Assembly (NCBI GenBank): GCA_002358895.1
Contig: DEPR01000079.1
Location: forward strand, 2,766-8,636
Source of the DNA: Ruminococcus sp. UBA3387
GTDB lineage: Bacteria; Bacillota; Clostridia; Oscillospirales; Ruminococcaceae
Direction: 5' to 3'
DNA length: 5,871 nucleotides
Position numbers and translations under genes: made by a program. Positions 1-4,980 of the stretch are shown here, piece after piece. The stretch's first letter is position 1; every line of letters begins with the position of its first letter. Under the pieces are notes generated by a model that worked only from the letters and a program-made list of their open reading frames with translations, was not told where the DNA came from and searched no databases.

Positions 1-260
1 TCAATAAAATCCACAGGATTTTTCGTTGGCAGTTGTGAAATCAGCCTCTTTTGCTCCTCGACACGCTTCAAATACTCCTCTTTGGGATAGATATTAGGGT
101 TATAATAAAAAATCGTAATTTTAAAATACTGTGAGAGATACTCCAGCACATATGACGAACAGGGTGCACAACAGCTATGGATAAGAAGTGTGGGAACTTC
201 CACGACTTTTATATTTTCAATTATTTTATCAAGCTTTTTCTGATAATTGATTTTTTCCAT
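1..260 (-). CDS. queH: Epoxyqueuosine reductase QueH, N-terminal part (cut by window edge)
   Basis: QueH (formerly DUF208) reduces epoxyqueuosine to queuosine in the wobble base of GUN-anticodon tRNAs; it is an iron-sulfur enzyme unrelated in sequence to QueG and acts in the cytoplasm. Reading the minus strand from ATG 260-258 gives 86 codons with no stop before the window ends. The family signature is clear: HSCCAPCSS at residues 28-36, with Cys30, Cys31 and Cys34, followed by ITIFYYNPNIYP at 48-59 and a KRVEEQKRL helix at 65-73. The adjacent Cys pair is a known cluster ligand in this family; the remaining ligands would lie off the window. A GGAGGG site at 266-271 sits 5 nt before the ATG. 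It is transcribed divergently from the spore operon and its own promoter is visible. No functional tie to sporulation is implied. Identification is firm; completeness cannot be judged. Confidence 0.92.
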   Translation of the reverse strand, partial: MEKINYQKKLDKIIENIKVVEVPTLLIHSCCAPCSSYVLEYLSQYFKITIFYYNPNIYPKEEYLKRVEEQKRLISQLPTKNPVDFI

Positions 261-290
261 TGTGTCCCTCCTTATATGATTTCTTTTTCA

Positions 291-319
291 ATTATAGCAC
301 ACATTTCACATTTGTGCAA
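291..319 (-). promoter_or_regulatory. Sigma-A-type promoter of queH (extended -10)
   Basis: On the minus strand, TATAAT (291-296) is preceded by TGC, giving an extended -10. TTGCAC (314-319) lies 17 nt upstream as a -35 that keeps only the TTG of the consensus. The expected transcript start near 284 leaves a leader of about 24 nt containing the ribosome site. The -10 is strong and the -35 weak, typical of extended -10 promoters. Confidence 0.65.
297..317. repeat. Imperfect dyad and tandem CACATTT repeat in the queH promoter spacer
   Basis: Arms GCACA (297-301) and TGTGC (313-317) frame a 21-bp imperfect palindrome; 8 of 10 base pairs around centre 307 are symmetric. The same stretch holds two head-to-tail copies of CACATTT (300-306 and 307-313). 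It fills the gap between the -10 and -35 of the queH promoter, the position of a repressor operator. No known regulator is recognised from the sequence, and chance in AT-rich DNA is possible. Confidence 0.35.
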
Positions 320-323
320 TTAT

Positions 324-352
324 GAGTATAAAATTTCTTGTTCTGCATAAAA
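324..352 (+). promoter_or_regulatory. Possible sigma-G-like promoter of spoVAD-spoVAE
   Basis: GAGTA (324-328) and CATAAAA (346-352) are separated by 17 nt. They resemble the forespore sigma-G pattern, roughly GHATR with a 17-18 nt spacer and CATWHTA, with one mismatch in each box. A transcript start near 359 would leave a leader of about 29 nt with the AGGAGG site. In Bacillus subtilis spoVA is a sigma-G operon, which raises the prior. The match is weak, so this is a proposal. Confidence 0.35.
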
Positions 353-374
353 TAATCCCAAAGAATTGCTTTAT

Positions 375-380
375 AGGAGG
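375..380 (+). promoter_or_regulatory. Ribosome binding site that sets a TTG start for spoVAD
   Basis: A perfect AGGAGG lies 7 nt before TTG at 388-390. The in-frame ATG at 322 has no such site and would add 22 residues that are not SpoVAD-like. From the TTG, the protein begins RKTTHILKTTPSIISSAAIG, close to the usual SpoVAD N-terminus. Confidence 0.8.
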
Positions 381-387
381 AACTGTT

Positions 388-1419
388 TTGCGTAAGACTA
401 CTCATATTCTCAAGACCACTCCCAGCATTATTTCCTCTGCTGCTATCGGTAGCAAAATGGAAAGCGAAGGACCAATGGGAGATTATTTTGATAAGATAAA
501 CGAAGACCCATATATGACTACTGACACTTTTGAAAAAGGTGAAAGCCAGCTTCAGAAGCAGGCGGTTTATCACGCTTTGCAGAAAGCACAGCTTGATGAG
601 TCTGACATCGACGTTATGTTCGGTGGAGACCTGCTTAATCAGTGCGTCGGCACGACCTACGGCATAAGGGATTATGGTATTCCCTTTCTCGGAATATACG
701 GAGCCTGCTCCACAATGGCTGAGGGCTTGCTGTTTTCATCACTTTTTGTAGACGGAGGCTATGCAAAAAAGGCTCTGGCTGTTACTTCTTCCCACTTCTG
801 CACAGCTGAAAGGCAATACCGATTTCCCCTCAACTATGGTGGGCAACGTCCTCCCACGGCTCAATGGACAGCTACTGCAAGCGGGTCGCTTATCGTTTCA
901 AAAAAGGACAAGCCACCATACATCAGGGCAGTTACTATTGGTAAAATTGTTGATATGGGAGTAACAGATGCAAACAATATGGGTGCTGCTATGGCTCCTG
1001 CTGCGTTTGACACTCTTTCGCAGTTTTTCAACGATACGGGGCTGAAGCCTGAGGACTTCGACGCTGTTGTAACAGGCGACCTTGGTAAGGTTGGAAGCAG
1101 GATACTTTGTGAGCTGTTTGACCGTGAAAATATGAACATTCGTGATAACCACAAGGACTGCGGAATGATGCTTTATTCCTTTGATGAACAGGACGTTCAT
1201 TCAGGTGCAAGTGGCTGTGGCTGTGCAGGAAGTGTGCTTTGCGGTTATTTTATTCCACAGCTGAGGAGTGGCAATATGAAAAACATTCTCTTTGCGGCAA
1301 CGGGTGCATTAATGTCGCCTACAATGAGCCAGCAGGGTGAATCAATCCCGGGCATTTCCCACGCTGTATGGCTTTCTTATGAAGCTCAGGGTGGTATGCC
1401 TGACATTAAGTTTGACTAA
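388..1419 (+). CDS. spoVAD: Stage V sporulation protein AD (DPA-binding, thiolase-fold)
   Basis: SpoVAD is a peripheral protein at the inner forespore membrane that binds dipicolinic acid and, with the SpoVA channel proteins, takes part in loading DPA into the spore and releasing it at germination. The predicted product has 343 residues from the TTG start, near the Bacillus length of about 338. Family landmarks: an N-terminal segment ending in SSAAIG; a thiolase-like core with IYGACSTMAEG around Cys107; SSHFCTAERQYRFP near 149-162; the Gly/Cys-rich GASGCGCAG in the C-terminal half; and GALMSPTMSQQGESIPGISH near the end. The fold is that of thiolase/ketoacyl synthase, but the role is ligand binding. 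spoVAE follows 10 nt later. spoVAC, which normally precedes spoVAD, is absent: queH lies upstream in the opposite direction. Identification is firm; the start rests on the ribosome site. Confidence 0.95.
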   Translation: MRKTTHILKTTPSIISSAAIGSKMESEGPMGDYFDKINEDPYMTTDTFEKGESQLQKQAVYHALQKAQLDESDIDVMFGGDLLNQCVGTTYGIRDYGIPFLGIYGACSTMAEGLLFSSLFVDGGYAKKALAVTSSHFCTAERQYRFPLNYGGQRPPTAQWTATASGSLIVSKKDKPPYIRAVTIGKIVDMGVTDANNMGAAMAPAAFDTLSQFFNDTGLKPEDFDAVVTGDLGKVGSRILCELFDRENMNIRDNHKDCGMMLYSFDEQDVHSGASGCGCAGSVLCGYFIPQLRSGNMKNILFAATGALMSPTMSQQGESIPGISHAVWLSYEAQGGMPDIKFD

Positions 1420-1429
1420 GGAGGCAAAT

Positions 1430-1786
1430 ATGGAATATTTATGGGCTTTTCTCGTTGGCGGGCTTTTATGTGCAATCGGACAGATTCTCATTGATTTTAC
1501 AAAGCTTACACCTGCAAGGATTCTTGTTTCATATGTAGTTGCAGGAGTTATATTAGGTGCTTTGGGGATCTACAAGCCTATCATCGAATTTGCTGGTGGA
1601 GGTGCAACTGTTCCTCTCACAGGCTTTGGATACCTTCTTGCTGACGGTGTAAAGAAAGCTGTAGACAAAGATGGCTTTATCGGCATTTTCACAGGGGGCT
1701 TTACATCTGCGGCAGCAGGAATCTGTGCAGCTCTCACTTTCGGATTTATTGCTGCTTGTTTCTCAAAAAGCAAGCCAAAAAAATAA
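1430..1786 (+). CDS. spoVAE: Stage V sporulation protein AE (SpoVAEb-type membrane protein)
   Basis: Small integral membrane protein of the SpoVA DPA-transport complex in the inner forespore membrane. It has 118 residues, matching the SpoVAEb type (about 116). Hydrophobic segments lie at about 3-23, 30-52 and 84-111, with a Gly-rich stretch containing FAGGGATVPLTGFGYLL between the second and third; the C-terminus is lysine-rich (KSKPKK). AAGGAGG (1418-1424) overlaps the spoVAD stop codon and sits 5 nt before ATG 1430, so the two genes are co-transcribed and probably translationally linked. An upstream in-frame ATG at 1337 lies inside spoVAD and was discarded. The stop codon sits at the foot of the terminator hairpin. 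No longer SpoVAEa partner is present. Confidence 0.93.
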   Translation: MEYLWAFLVGGLLCAIGQILIDFTKLTPARILVSYVVAGVILGALGIYKPIIEFAGGGATVPLTGFGYLLADGVKKAVDKDGFIGIFTGGFTSAAAGICAALTFGFIAACFSKSKPKK

Positions 1787-1808
1787 ACGGGCGTATGCCC
1801 GTTTTTTT
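1777..1808. terminator. Shared bidirectional terminator between spoVAE and dpaB
   Basis: The perfect stem AAACGGGC (1785-1792) / GCCCGTTT (1797-1804) has a GTAT loop. On the plus strand it runs into seven Ts (1802-1808). On the minus strand it is followed by TTTATTTTTTT (1787 down to 1777). It therefore has the features of an intrinsic terminator for both convergent operons. It is so compact that the stop codons of both genes overlap the hairpin or its T tracts. Confidence 0.9.
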
Positions 1809-2388
1809 ATTGCACTAACATAGGCTGAATCTGTTTACCCTGGAGTGCATATTCTACTGTTTTACCAATCCGGGTGAAGTCTGCCACAATGGAATTAGGC
1901 TTCCCTTCATAGTTATCCTGTGAGTATGGTACAAAATAATAATTCCTGTAATTCTGAAGCACACCTATATTCTTTGCACAGCCTGCCAGAGCGTCGTTTG
2001 TGGATATTGCTATCACTACCGGACAGCTGTTTCTGAGGTGCGATTTTACTGCCATTGTTATTGGTGAATCGCAAATACCCCAGGAAAGCTTACCTATCGT
2101 ATTAGCTGTGCAAGGTGCAACCACCAGCACATCAAACATTTTTTTCGGACCTATCGGCTCTGCGTCTTCTATTGTATTTATCAGCTTATGACTGCAAATA
2201 TCTTCAATCTTTTTAATATTTTCTTCGGCTGTACCAAAACGGGTTGATATTCCTGATGCATTAAAAGACATTATTGGAAAAAGCTCTGCACCCTGACTTA
2301 CAAGCTCCTTTGCCGACTTAAATGCTTTTTCAAATGTACAGAACGAACCACATATTCCAAATCCTATTTTTATTCCCGAAAGCGACAT
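1807..2388 (-). CDS. dpaB: Dipicolinate synthase subunit B (flavoprotein family)
   Basis: DpaB (SpoVFB) forms dipicolinate synthase with DpaA. The enzyme converts the DapA product 4-hydroxy-tetrahydrodipicolinate, a lysine-pathway intermediate, to dipicolinic acid in the mother cell during late sporulation. The product has 193 residues, against about 200 in Bacillus. It belongs to the flavoprotein/PPC-decarboxylase-like fold: a first strand and loop with GFGICGSFCTFEK (9-21), VVAPCTANTIGKL (89-101), DSPITMAVKSHLRN (107-120), ISTNDAL (128-134), YYFVPYSQDN (140-149) and KPNSIVAD (153-160). The ATG directly abuts the dpaA stop (TAAATG), and its ribosome site AGAGGTGG (2393-2400) lies in the last codons of dpaA, so translation is probably coupled. 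It converges on spoVAE across a shared terminator. Confidence is high. Confidence 0.95.
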   Translation of the reverse strand: MSLSGIKIGFGICGSFCTFEKAFKSAKELVSQGAELFPIMSFNASGISTRFGTAEENIKKIEDICSHKLINTIEDAEPIGPKKMFDVLVVAPCTANTIGKLSWGICDSPITMAVKSHLRNSCPVVIAISTNDALAGCAKNIGVLQNYRNYYFVPYSQDNYEGKPNSIVADFTRIGKTVEYALQGKQIQPMLVQ

Positions 2389-3243
2389 TTAACCACCTCT
2401 TTCTATTATCACATTTCTTACTGCCTCTGCAATTATTTCACCACTTGTAACAGGTGCTACCTTTCCGGGAAGAGACAATGCGTGTATTACACGTTTATTA
2501 AGCTTTGTTGCACATTCAAAATCTACTCCACCCGGCTTTGATGCAAGGTCAATAATCAAAGCATCTTTTCCGACAGCTTTCAACAATCCCTCCTCAAGAA
2601 TCAATGCAGGGACGGTATTAATAATCAAATCAAAGCTGTCAATATGCCCGAAAAGCTCATTCAGCGGAAATGCTTTCAGCCCTGCGTTTTCTGCTTCTGC
2701 AAGCGCACCAATTTTCCTCGCTGTACAAACTGTTTCTGCACCGACTGCATCAAACAGCTTACCACAGGCCTTCGCCACTCTCCCGTATCCAATTACAAGC
2801 ACTCTACTGTTATATATAGTTGTAGCCAGTTCCTGCATAGCAAGCTGTAATGCACCCTCAGCTGTTGGAATACAGTTTTTTATCACAAGCTCTTCTCTTT
2901 TAAAATAATCGGTTACATCAAAACCAAGTGCTGAAAAGAACTCTATCTGCTTTGTACTCAGTCTTCCGCCTGTTACGACGGCATTTTTTCTGAGATATGG
3001 CACAAAATCCGAACAATCCACAGTTTTATTACCGATATCAAGCTTCAACGAGTCATTTGTCATAAGCGGAAAAACAAGCACATCTGCTTTCTCCGACATT
3101 TCTGACAGGTTATCAAGCCTTATGGTTTTGCCACTATGTTCACTGATGCCATAGGTATAAACCTTACCATATTCCGTAAGCTTCTGACTCATATATATCT
3201 GTCTTGCATCGCCACCTGCACACAAAAAAGTTGTCTTTTTCAT
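2389..3243 (-). CDS. dpaA: Dipicolinate synthase subunit A
   Basis: DpaA (SpoVFA) is the dinucleotide-binding dehydrogenase subunit of dipicolinate synthase, which makes the DPA that fills the spore core. The product has 284 residues (Bacillus about 297). Landmarks: GGDARQIYM (10-18) at the N-terminal domain; FKREELVIKNCIPTAEGALQ (114-133); a Rossmann nucleotide-binding loop VLVIGYGRVAKACG (148-161) with the GxGxxA pattern; NTVPALIL (209-216); DLASKPGGVDF (232-242); and ALSLPGKVAPVTSGEII (255-271). GGAGG at 3253-3257 lies 9 nt before ATG 3243-3241. It is the first gene of a two-gene operon with dpaB and has a sigma-K-like promoter, as expected for mother-cell expression. Many clostridia lack dpaAB and use an electron-transfer flavoprotein instead, so its presence is informative about the host. 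Confidence 0.96.
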   Translation of the reverse strand: MKKTTFLCAGGDARQIYMSQKLTEYGKVYTYGISEHSGKTIRLDNLSEMSEKADVLVFPLMTNDSLKLDIGNKTVDCSDFVPYLRKNAVVTGGRLSTKQIEFFSALGFDVTDYFKREELVIKNCIPTAEGALQLAMQELATTIYNSRVLVIGYGRVAKACGKLFDAVGAETVCTARKIGALAEAENAGLKAFPLNELFGHIDSFDLIINTVPALILEEGLLKAVGKDALIIDLASKPGGVDFECATKLNKRVIHALSLPGKVAPVTSGEIIAEAVRNVIIERGG

Positions 3244-3275
3244 ACAAACAAACCTCCGATTTACTGTCTACGATT

Positions 3276-3304
3276 TATTATATGCTGACAACATTTTCAG
3301 GGTG
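3276..3304 (-). promoter_or_regulatory. Sigma-K-like promoter of dpaAB
   Basis: On the minus strand, CACC (3301-3304) and CATATAATA (3276-3284) are separated by 16 nt, a full match to the sigma-K pattern mACm-N16/17-CATAnnnTA. The predicted start near 3269 leaves a leader of about 26 nt with the GGAGG site. In Bacillus subtilis the spoVF (dpaAB) operon is under sigma-K, so box quality and context agree. The -35 begins one base after the T tract of the upstream gene's terminator, which would insulate it from read-through. The -10 also contains TATAAT, but no TTGACA-like box lies at the right distance for sigma-A. Confidence 0.7.
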
Positions 3305-3305
3305 C

Positions 3306-3334
3306 AAAAAAAGACTGCCCCTTTCGGAACAGTC
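3306..3334 (-). terminator. Intrinsic terminator of the lipoprotein gene
   Basis: In the minus-strand transcript, GACTGTTCC pairs with GGGGCAGTC (3313-3334) as a 9-bp stem with two G-U pairs, closed by a GAAA tetraloop and followed by seven Us (3312-3306). It lies 15 nt after the lipoprotein stop codon and just before the dpaA promoter. Confidence 0.85.
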
Positions 3335-3349
3335 CTGACACACATATAT

Positions 3350-3784
3350 TTATTCGTCAATCTCAGCCATTACATAACAGCCACGTTCTTCGTTGAACAC
3401 AAACACTTTTTCACAATCTGTTGCCACAGCAACTACGCCCTGTTTTGTGTTACTGTCATCATTTCTTGTATAAACGGTGAACACACAGCAATTTTCATTA
3501 TAAACCGTGTCATCACCCTTATAACCATACATCCATTCACCCTCAGCCTCAGCAAAGACCTTTTTTGAAACTTCACTGACACGGGCCAATGCAACCGTTG
3601 CTTCATCATTTACTTCGATATGATTTTCTTTTGAAACTTCTTCAATAAAGTCCTGACTACTGCTCTCAACTACAGAATTTTCATTATCAGCAGCCTTTGC
3701 TTCCGAAAGGTCATTCTGTTTTCCGCAAGATGTTAGCATCAGCAACGCACAGGCTAAAATTATATATAAAACGCTCTTTTTCAT
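3350..3784 (-). CDS. Predicted lipoprotein of unknown function
   Basis: The product is 144 residues with a typical lipoprotein signal: MKK, a hydrophobic core (about 5-17) and the lipobox LTSC with Cys20 as the predicted lipidated residue, so it should be anchored on the outer face of the cytoplasmic membrane. Next comes a low-complexity Ser/Glu/Asn-rich linker (about 25-60), then a small domain with AEGEWMYGYKGDDTVYNENC, CVFTVYTR, VVAVATDCEKVFVFN and RGCYVMAEID. This W-Y...NxxCxVF...AV...VFxF layout resembles C-terminal domains I associate with many Clostridia lipoproteins, but I cannot name the family. The start was set at 3784 because GGAGG (3789-3793) precedes it by 4 nt; an in-frame ATG six codons upstream would place that site inside the gene. 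It has its own promoter and terminator, so it is not part of the dpaAB operon. The domain has four cysteines after the lipidated one. Confidence 0.82.
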   Translation of the reverse strand: MKKSVLYIILACALLMLTSCGKQNDLSEAKAADNENSVVESSSQDFIEEVSKENHIEVNDEATVALARVSEVSKKVFAEAEGEWMYGYKGDDTVYNENCCVFTVYTRNDDSNTKQGVVAVATDCEKVFVFNEERGCYVMAEIDE

Positions 3785-3841
3785 ACGTCCTCCAAGTTGC
3801 ATAAATCTATAAAATAAAACCGATTTTCACTCACTTAGTGG

Positions 3842-3870
3842 ATTATATCACAATATCAGAAATAAGTAAA
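3842..3870 (-). promoter_or_regulatory. Sigma-A-type promoter of the lipoprotein gene
   Basis: On the minus strand, TATAAT (3842-3847) is preceded by TGA (extended -10), with TTTACT (3865-3870, four of six consensus bases) 17 nt upstream. A transcript start near 3835 gives a leader of about 50 nt. A 9-bp palindrome, CACTTAGTG (3832-3840), overlaps the expected start; it may be an operator or chance. Confidence 0.65.
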
Positions 3871-3892
3871 TGCTTTTCACTTCCCTAAAATA

Positions 3893-3927
3893 AAAAAACT
3901 ACGCTTGGCACAAAACCAAGCGTTTTT
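3893..3927. terminator. Second, bidirectional-looking hairpin terminator
   Basis: The perfect stem ACGCTTGG (3901-3908) / CCAAGCGT (3916-3923) has a 7-nt loop. It has five Ts on the plus strand (3923-3927) and, on the minus strand, TAG followed by seven Ts (3899-3893). It lies some 60 nt beyond the kinase-gene terminator on the same transcript path and just before the lipoprotein promoter, so it probably acts as a back-up. No plus-strand gene reads into it. Confidence 0.7.
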
Positions 3928-3967
3928 ATCAAAGCCATTTGGAGATTTTCAACAAACCTCATTTTAC

Positions 3968-4006
3968 AAAAAAGCAAGCAAAACGACCACCCTTTCGAGC
4001 AGTCGT
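3968..4006 (-). terminator. Intrinsic terminator of the phosphotransferase gene
   Basis: In the minus-strand transcript, ACGACTGCTC pairs with GGGTGGTCGT (3983-4006) as a 10-bp stem with G-U pairs and a GAAA tetraloop. The following T-rich run is interrupted (TTTTGCTTGCTTTTTT), so it may be leakier than the other terminators. It lies about 50 nt after the stop codon. Confidence 0.75.
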
Positions 4007-4058
4007 TCCGCAATGGAAGGTTAAAATTTATTAAGCTTTTAACTTAATAGCTGTTTAA

Positions 4059-4820
4059 TTACTCATAATCTACTACATCAATCCACTTATGCAGGAACTC
4101 TGCTTCTGATTCGATGTTCTTTTCAAGCTGTGCAGCTGCAACTATCGGCAACCAGCCCTGAACATATCTTTTTGATGTTCCTGAAGCCTGACAATATTTA
4201 TTAAGATAATAATCTGCCAGTTTTGGATGATGCAAGCACATAAGCAAATAGGTCTTAGCTACGTCTGCTGATGCATTTCCCTGACGTGCTGAACCCCAGT
4301 CGATAACATATGTACCTTCATCGTTTATTATGATGTTCTTTGGCTCAAGATTGTTATGGCAAAGCTTTATGTGCTTTGGCATTGAATCAAGTCTTGTCAA
4401 AAGTTCATATTTTTTAATTTCATCTATCTGTCCCAATGATTTGATCTGTCGGGACATTTTATCCTTCAGCTTTGAAAGCAAAGGCATATACTGTTCGTGA
4501 ATTTCACACTGAATCTCCACCATTTTTGTTACATAAGCTTCGGCCTTATCGGGATTTTCTTCAATAAGCTCTGCCAATGTCTTGCCCTTGATCCAATCCA
4601 TTGTTATTGACCATTTTCCGTCAATTACTGAAACATCGTGCAAAACAGGCATTTTTATTGATGCGTGGAGAAGTGTTGTTTCTACTCTGGCATGTGTCAA
4701 TGCTGCATACAAGCATTTTTCCTTATGTTCAGGTTTTTTATATACTCTGACTGCCATTCCGTCAGTTTCATATACGTCATAAAGCTCGCTTTCTGCAACA
4801 TGATTTTTAAGTTCCATCAT
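4059..4820 (-). CDS. APH/choline-kinase-like phosphotransferase with altered catalytic motif
   Basis: The 253-residue product has the kinase-like fold of the aminoglycoside phosphotransferase family (Pfam APH), whose members phosphorylate small molecules such as aminoglycosides, choline, sugars or homoserine. Visible landmarks: VRVYK near 24-28 (candidate ATP-binding Lys28); the hinge region MDWIKGKTLAELI (74-86); the catalytic loop CHNNLEPKNIII (154-165); and the metal-binding YVIDWGSA (171-178) with Asp174. In the family the loop is HxDxxxxN; here the third position is Asn157 (codon AAT) instead of Asp, while His155, Asn162 and Asp174 are kept. That suggests a pseudokinase or an altered mechanism. 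The rest of the frame is intact. ATG 4820-4818 was chosen by spacing to GGGAG; ATGs at 4826 and 4817 are alternatives. It is a single gene with its own promoter and terminator; the substrate is unknown. Confidence 0.85.
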   Translation of the reverse strand: MMELKNHVAESELYDVYETDGMAVRVYKKPEHKEKCLYAALTHARVETTLLHASIKMPVLHDVSVIDGKWSITMDWIKGKTLAELIEENPDKAEAYVTKMVEIQCEIHEQYMPLLSKLKDKMSRQIKSLGQIDEIKKYELLTRLDSMPKHIKLCHNNLEPKNIIINDEGTYVIDWGSARQGNASADVAKTYLLMCLHHPKLADYYLNKYCQASGTSKRYVQGWLPIVAAAQLEKNIESEAEFLHKWIDVVDYE

Positions 4821-4826
4821 AACCAT

Positions 4827-4833
4827 CTCCCTT
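4827..4833 (-). promoter_or_regulatory. Ribosome binding site that decides the phosphotransferase start
   Basis: AAGGGAG ends directly against the first possible ATG (4826-4824), too close for initiation there. It is 6 nt from ATG 4820-4818 and 9 nt from ATG 4817-4815. The 4820 start is preferred; 4817 is also workable. Confidence 0.65.
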
Positions 4834-4911
4834 TGGTAGTTTTTTATAAAAATTGTTGTAAGTTGTTGTTAAAAATGACGTTAGTTAATCAATCCTTTAT
4901 TTGATGTTTAT

Positions 4912-4940
4912 ATTATACTATGCCATCTACGTTTTGTCAA
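4912..4940 (-). promoter_or_regulatory. Perfect-consensus sigma-A promoter of the phosphotransferase gene
   Basis: On the minus strand, TTGACA (4935-4940), 17 nt, then TATAAT (4912-4917): both boxes and the spacing are ideal. The transcript would start near 4905, leaving a leader of about 85 nt, rich in A and AAC repeats (4853-4870), before the ATG. Strong constitutive transcription during growth is likely unless a regulator acts in the leader. Confidence 0.85.
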
Positions 4941-4980
4941 CACTTTTTCGTTATTTTCACAAATGTTTCCTTTAAATTAA

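Noticed and set aside
261..387. Search for the 3' end of a spoVAC gene
   Set aside because: No frame in this gap reads like the SpoVAC C-terminus, and the divergent queH gene excludes a gene running in from the left.
292..573. Minus-strand open frame opposite the start of spoVAD
   Set aside because: No ribosome site, covers the spoVAD N-terminus, and the translation has no family resemblance.
1337..1429. N-terminal extension of spoVAE from an upstream ATG
   Set aside because: It lies wholly in spoVAD in another frame; ATG 1430 has an AAGGAGG site and gives the usual family length.
4020..4043. GTTAAAA / TTTTAAC inverted repeat after the phosphotransferase stop
   Set aside because: All A-T apart from one pair with a 10-nt loop; too weak for a terminator, and a better hairpin follows.
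4866..4872. TTGTTAA, a perfect Rex half-site in the phosphotransferase leader
   Set aside because: The expected second half TTAACAA four bases later is absent (GACGTTA is present).
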